Shown in pieces: positions 61,519 to 64,000 of a DNA stretch of 64,000 bases; position 1 is the first letter of the stretch, and each line of letters opens with the position of its first letter. The position numbers and the translations under genes were made by a program. Under the pieces are notes generated by a model that saw only the letters and a program-made list of their open reading frames with translations, did not search any database and was not told where the DNA came from. Source of the stretch: UBA6054 sp963975575 (GTDB taxonomy: Bacteria; Planctomycetota; Phycisphaerae; Phycisphaerales; UBA1924); contig CAXBHL010000006.1 in the NCBI GenBank assembly GCA_963975575.1, forward strand, positions 62,001-126,000, read 5' to 3'.

Positions 61519-63786
61519 ATGCTCGCATGGCCGGTTCTGGCGTTCGCCCTGTCGCACCAGCCGGGCGATGCCCGGCTCCCCGAGATCGTCGTTGACCGGG
61601 ACGACGTGGTCATCACCGAGTCCTGCCGGGTGGTCATCCCGCCCGGGACCGTCATCACGGATGAGGCGGGCGACGGGGTCATCCGCGTCGCCGCTGACGG
61701 CGTGCGCCTGGTATTCGAGCCTGGGTCCGTCCTGATCGGGCGAGACGGGCTGGACCGGTGGCTGGCGGAAGGCGCGGGCGACGGCGCCGGCTGGGACACG
61801 CTGGCCGGCACGGGCATCGTGGTCGAGGGCCACGAAGGTGTAGAGATCATCAACGCGAGTGTCCGTGGCTTCCGCGTGGGCATCCTGGCGCGGGACGCGG
61901 ACGGCTTGCGGATCGAGAACGCCGCGTTGACGGACCTGTGGCGTCAGCGCCTGACCTCGACGGCGACGCGCGAGGGGGCGGGCGATTGGCTGTGGCCGCA
62001 CAAGAACGACGGGAACGAGTGGCTGACCAACTACGGAGCGGCCGTGTGGGTCGAGGACAGCGAGAAGGTGTCGCTGCAGGGTGTGACCGTCCGACGGGGT
62101 CAGAACGGCATCGTGCTCGACGCGACGAACGGGAGCAGTGTGTCGGGGTCCGACGCGTCGTTTCTCTCGGGCTGGGGCCTGGCGATGTGGCGGGCCAGCG
62201 AGAATGAGATCCGCGACAACCGCTTTGACTTCTGCGTCCGCGGCCACGTCGAGGGCGTCTACAACCGCGGGCAGGACTCGGCGGGGATCCTGATGTTCGA
62301 GGCGTGCCGGGACAACCGGATCATCGCCAACTCCGCGACGCACTCGGGCGACGGGATCTTCGGCTTCGGCGGGAACGATGCGGTCGAGAAGGTTCAGAAC
62401 GGGCCGTGGGGGAACGCCGGGAACCGGTTCATCAGCAACGACCTGTCGTTCGCACCGGCGCACGGGCTGGAGATGACCTTCTCTCAGGGCAATGCGATCG
62501 TGGGCAACCTGCTGGAGGGCAACGCGATCTGCGGCGTGTGGGGCGGCTACTCGCGGGACAGCGTGATCGCGGGGAATCGGTTCGTCGGCAACGGGGACCG
62601 GGCATACGGGGCGGAACGCGGGGGGATCAACATCGAGCACGGGTCGGGCAACGTCATCGCCCGCAACGCGTTCGTCAACAACAAGGTGGGCGTGCGACTG
62701 TGGTGGGACCACGACCGTGGGCTGCTCGCCAAGCACGGCGTGCGCGCGGGCTACCGAGGCGTGACCCTCAATGTCGTGGCCGACAACCGGTTCGAGATGA
62801 ACCCGGACCACCCGTTCGGAGAGATTCCCGCCCCCGGGCTGATCGGCATCGAGGTGCAGGACCTGGGCGAGGCGCCCGACTACGAGGGACCGAGGGTCGG
62901 GCGCAACGCCGCCGGCGAATCGGACAACTCGTGGGACATCCGCGGGGAAGCGGGCCTGGCGATCGGGTCGTCGGCCGGAGCGTCGTTCGACTCCGCTTCG
63001 GTCCGCTCGCTCGACTTGGGTCCGACGCCGGACGTGCCCGAGCGGGTGCACCCGCCCGGGCGCGAATGGATCGTTGTCGGCCCGTGGGGGCCGTGGGATT
63101 TCCTGACCCCGCTCCTCCGCGAGCACGCCCGCACGCCCGACGCGGACACGTTTGAGATCTACCCGCCCGTACAGGCCGCCGATACGCCGGTCGTGACCAT
63201 CGAGGGAGCCGACGCCGAGCTGCTGCGCCCCGAAGGCACCGAAGGCTGGCGCCCCTGGCGGGTCCGGGTCACGCCGCACGCCGATCGGGCGGTTTCGACT
63301 TACACCGGCACCGTCCGGGTCGGGCGTTGGTCGCGCCCGATCGCGGGCCGGTTCGTCCGCGCGTCATGGTCGGTCCGGGCGTGGGCGTGGACGAACGATC
63401 CGCTGTCGGATCTCGACGCCTGGCGGGCGGAGGTCGCCTCGATCGACGCGATCGGCGTCGATTCCCTCGATCTGCCCTTCGGCTCCGGCGGCCCGTCGAG
63501 CGTCCGGTCCGCGCTCGAGGTCGACGCCCCCGACCGGTTCGGGCTCATCGCCGCGGGGACGATCGACCTGCCCCCCGGGCGGTGGCGGGTCCGCACACGC
63601 AGCGACGACGGGATCCGCGTGTCGATCAACGGCGAGCTGTTGATCGAGCGTTGGGACATCCACGGCCCGACCGAGGACGCCGCGGACTTCATGGTCGATG
63701 GCGACGAGCCGACCGCCATCGGCGTCGAGTACTTCGAGAACGCCGGCTTCGCGACGCTGTCGGTGTGGTTCGAGCCGGCGGACTGA
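61519..63786 (+). CDS. parallel beta-helix protein with C-terminal PA14-like domain
   Basis: The 755-residue protein has a weak signal-like N-terminus. A right-handed beta-helix region follows (about 60-440), with NosD-like repeats of the type NxIxxNxFxxN, for example DSVIAGNRFVGNG, ENEIRDNRFDFC and GNVIARNAFVNN. A linker is followed by a PA14-like beta-sandwich (about 665-755: GRWRVRTRSDDGIRVSINGE). Carbohydrate binding or degradation at the cell surface is likely. AAGGAGG 7 bases before ATG 61519 fixes the start, 20 bases after the tRNA. Confidence 0.82.
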   Translation: MLAWPVLAFALSHQPGDARLPEIVVDRDDVVITESCRVVIPPGTVITDEAGDGVIRVAADGVRLVFEPGSVLIGRDGLDRWLAEGAGDGAGWDTLAGTGIVVEGHEGVEIINASVRGFRVGILARDADGLRIENAALTDLWRQRLTSTATREGAGDWLWPHKNDGNEWLTNYGAAVWVEDSEKVSLQGVTVRRGQNGIVLDATNGSSVSGSDASFLSGWGLAMWRASENEIRDNRFDFCVRGHVEGVYNRGQDSAGILMFEACRDNRIIANSATHSGDGIFGFGGNDAVEKVQNGPWGNAGNRFISNDLSFAPAHGLEMTFSQGNAIVGNLLEGNAICGVWGGYSRDSVIAGNRFVGNGDRAYGAERGGINIEHGSGNVIARNAFVNNKVGVRLWWDHDRGLLAKHGVRAGYRGVTLNVVADNRFEMNPDHPFGEIPAPGLIGIEVQDLGEAPDYEGPRVGRNAAGESDNSWDIRGEAGLAIGSSAGASFDSASVRSLDLGPTPDVPERVHPPGREWIVVGPWGPWDFLTPLLREHARTPDADTFEIYPPVQAADTPVVTIEGADAELLRPEGTEGWRPWRVRVTPHADRAVSTYTGTVRVGRWSRPIAGRFVRASWSVRAWAWTNDPLSDLDAWRAEVASIDAIGVDSLDLPFGSGGPSSVRSALEVDAPDRFGLIAAGTIDLPPGRWRVRTRSDDGIRVSINGELLIERWDIHGPTEDAADFMVDGDEPTAIGVEYFENAGFATLSVWFEPAD

Positions 63787-63809
63787 CGTGGGCGCACGCA
63801 CAAAATGAA

Positions 63810-63833
63810 GGCGGCCCGCCGGAGCGGGCCGCC
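63810..63833 (-). terminator. intrinsic terminator before the fifth dockerin gene's end
   Basis: A 10-bp stem GGCGGCCCGC/GCGGGCCGCC with a CGGA tetraloop is followed on the minus strand by CTTCATTTTG. It lies between the convergent beta-helix gene and the partial minus-strand dockerin gene, and would end transcription of the latter. Confidence 0.8.
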
Positions 63834-63860
63834 GAGGCGAGGCGTGGGATCGCCCGGGCG

Positions 63861-64000
63861 TCACGGGCAGCCGGTGTTGTACTGTCCGATGTAGGCGGCG
63901 ATGTCGAAGAAGTTCCAGACGCCGAACGGGGCCGAGACGTCCGCGTCGGGGTCCTGCACGTTGTAGAGCGCGATGAAGGCGGAGATATCGAAGAAGTTGA
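63861..64000 (-). CDS. secreted protein with GC-type dockerin tail (partial, N-terminus outside window)
   Basis: About 45 codons are visible and are open at the window edge. The last residues give NFFDISAFIALYNVQDPDAD then VSAPFGVWNFFDIAAYIGQ and YNTGCP, both halves of the module, ending in the invariant GCP. The body of the protein lies outside the window. It is the fifth such tail here. Confidence 0.8.
   Translation of the reverse strand, partial: NFFDISAFIALYNVQDPDADVSAPFGVWNFFDIAAYIGQYNTGCP

Noticed and set aside
1..64000. CRISPR array
   Set aside because: No set of regularly spaced direct repeats with unique spacers was seen; the repeated stretches are palindromes, a 12-bp coding repeat and a single duplication.

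Overview
The window is about 64 kb of very GC-rich DNA (by eye near 70% G+C). It most likely comes from a Phycisphaerales-type planctomycete (Planctomycetota). The strongest sign is a family of secreted proteins ending in the bipartite motif LNFFD..A(F/Y)(L/I)..YNAGCP, the GC-type dockerin-like tail typical of that order; five occur here. A type IV prepilin-like protein, a large DUF4175-like coiled-coil membrane protein, HDOD and HD-GYP signalling proteins and small REP-associated transposases fit the same picture. No plasmid, prophage, CRISPR array, rRNA or complete composite transposon was seen. The region looks chromosomal and mostly housekeeping. These assignments rest on recognising families, not on a database search.

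Layout. 1-3.7 kb, minus strand: end-truncated membrane HD-GYP protein, iron-type binding lipoprotein, coiled-coil membrane protein. 4-6.1 kb, plus: small conserved protein, secreted FG-GAP/dockerin protein, cysteine-free FmdB-like protein. 6.1-12.4 kb, minus: flavin oxidoreductase, O-antigen ligase-like protein, DUF202 protein, CheY-like receiver, LpxL-type acyltransferase, coiled-coil membrane protein; this is an envelope/lipid A-type cluster. 12.7-17.3 kb: two secreted dockerin proteins (one with a spondin domain) facing a large zinc metalloprotease across an intrinsic terminator. 17.6-19.5 kb: PAS-LuxR regulator and two MgtC-like membrane proteins. 19.5-30.2 kb: purB (with an internal low-GC tract), tautomerase, dockerin protein, ClC transporter, carbonic anhydrase, topA, miaA. 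30.2-30.9 kb: a RAYT transposase inside a symmetric set of REP palindromes. 30.9-35.6 kb: der, flotillin with an NfeD-like partner, DUF6265 lipoprotein.

35.6-39.6 kb holds a three-gene signalling operon: HTH-receiver, HDOD histidine kinase, degenerate receiver-GAF. 39.8-46.4 kb: tsaB, arfB, an HU-type protein with a good sigma-70 promoter, a prepilin-like protein, nadA, metG, and a MITE-like inverted repeat between the last two. 46.5-52.9 kb, plus: ECF sigma factor, putative anti-sigma factor, secreted TPR protein, GAF-PP2C phosphatase, membrane-anchored FkbM methyltransferase; this looks like an envelope-signalling cluster. 53-61.2 kb, minus: small protein, plsY, secreted S74-chaperone protein, a second RAYT bounded by a perfect 31-bp inverted repeat at the very end of tmk, a von Willebrand-like/TPR protein and a DoxX protein. 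A tRNA-Leu(UAG), a beta-helix/PA14 protein and the tail of a fifth dockerin protein finish the window.

The most interesting observations are: the roughly 550-bp low-GC in-frame mosaic inside purB; the two differently bounded RAYT elements; the unusual HTH-receiver/HDOD-kinase/pseudo-receiver operon; the conserved cysteine pair and loss of calcium-binding aspartates in the dockerin tails; and a repeated TAnnnT box 5-9 nt before the start codon of about a dozen genes that lack a Shine-Dalgarno sequence, which suggests common leaderless transcripts. I did not find a clear-cut new defence or biosynthetic system.
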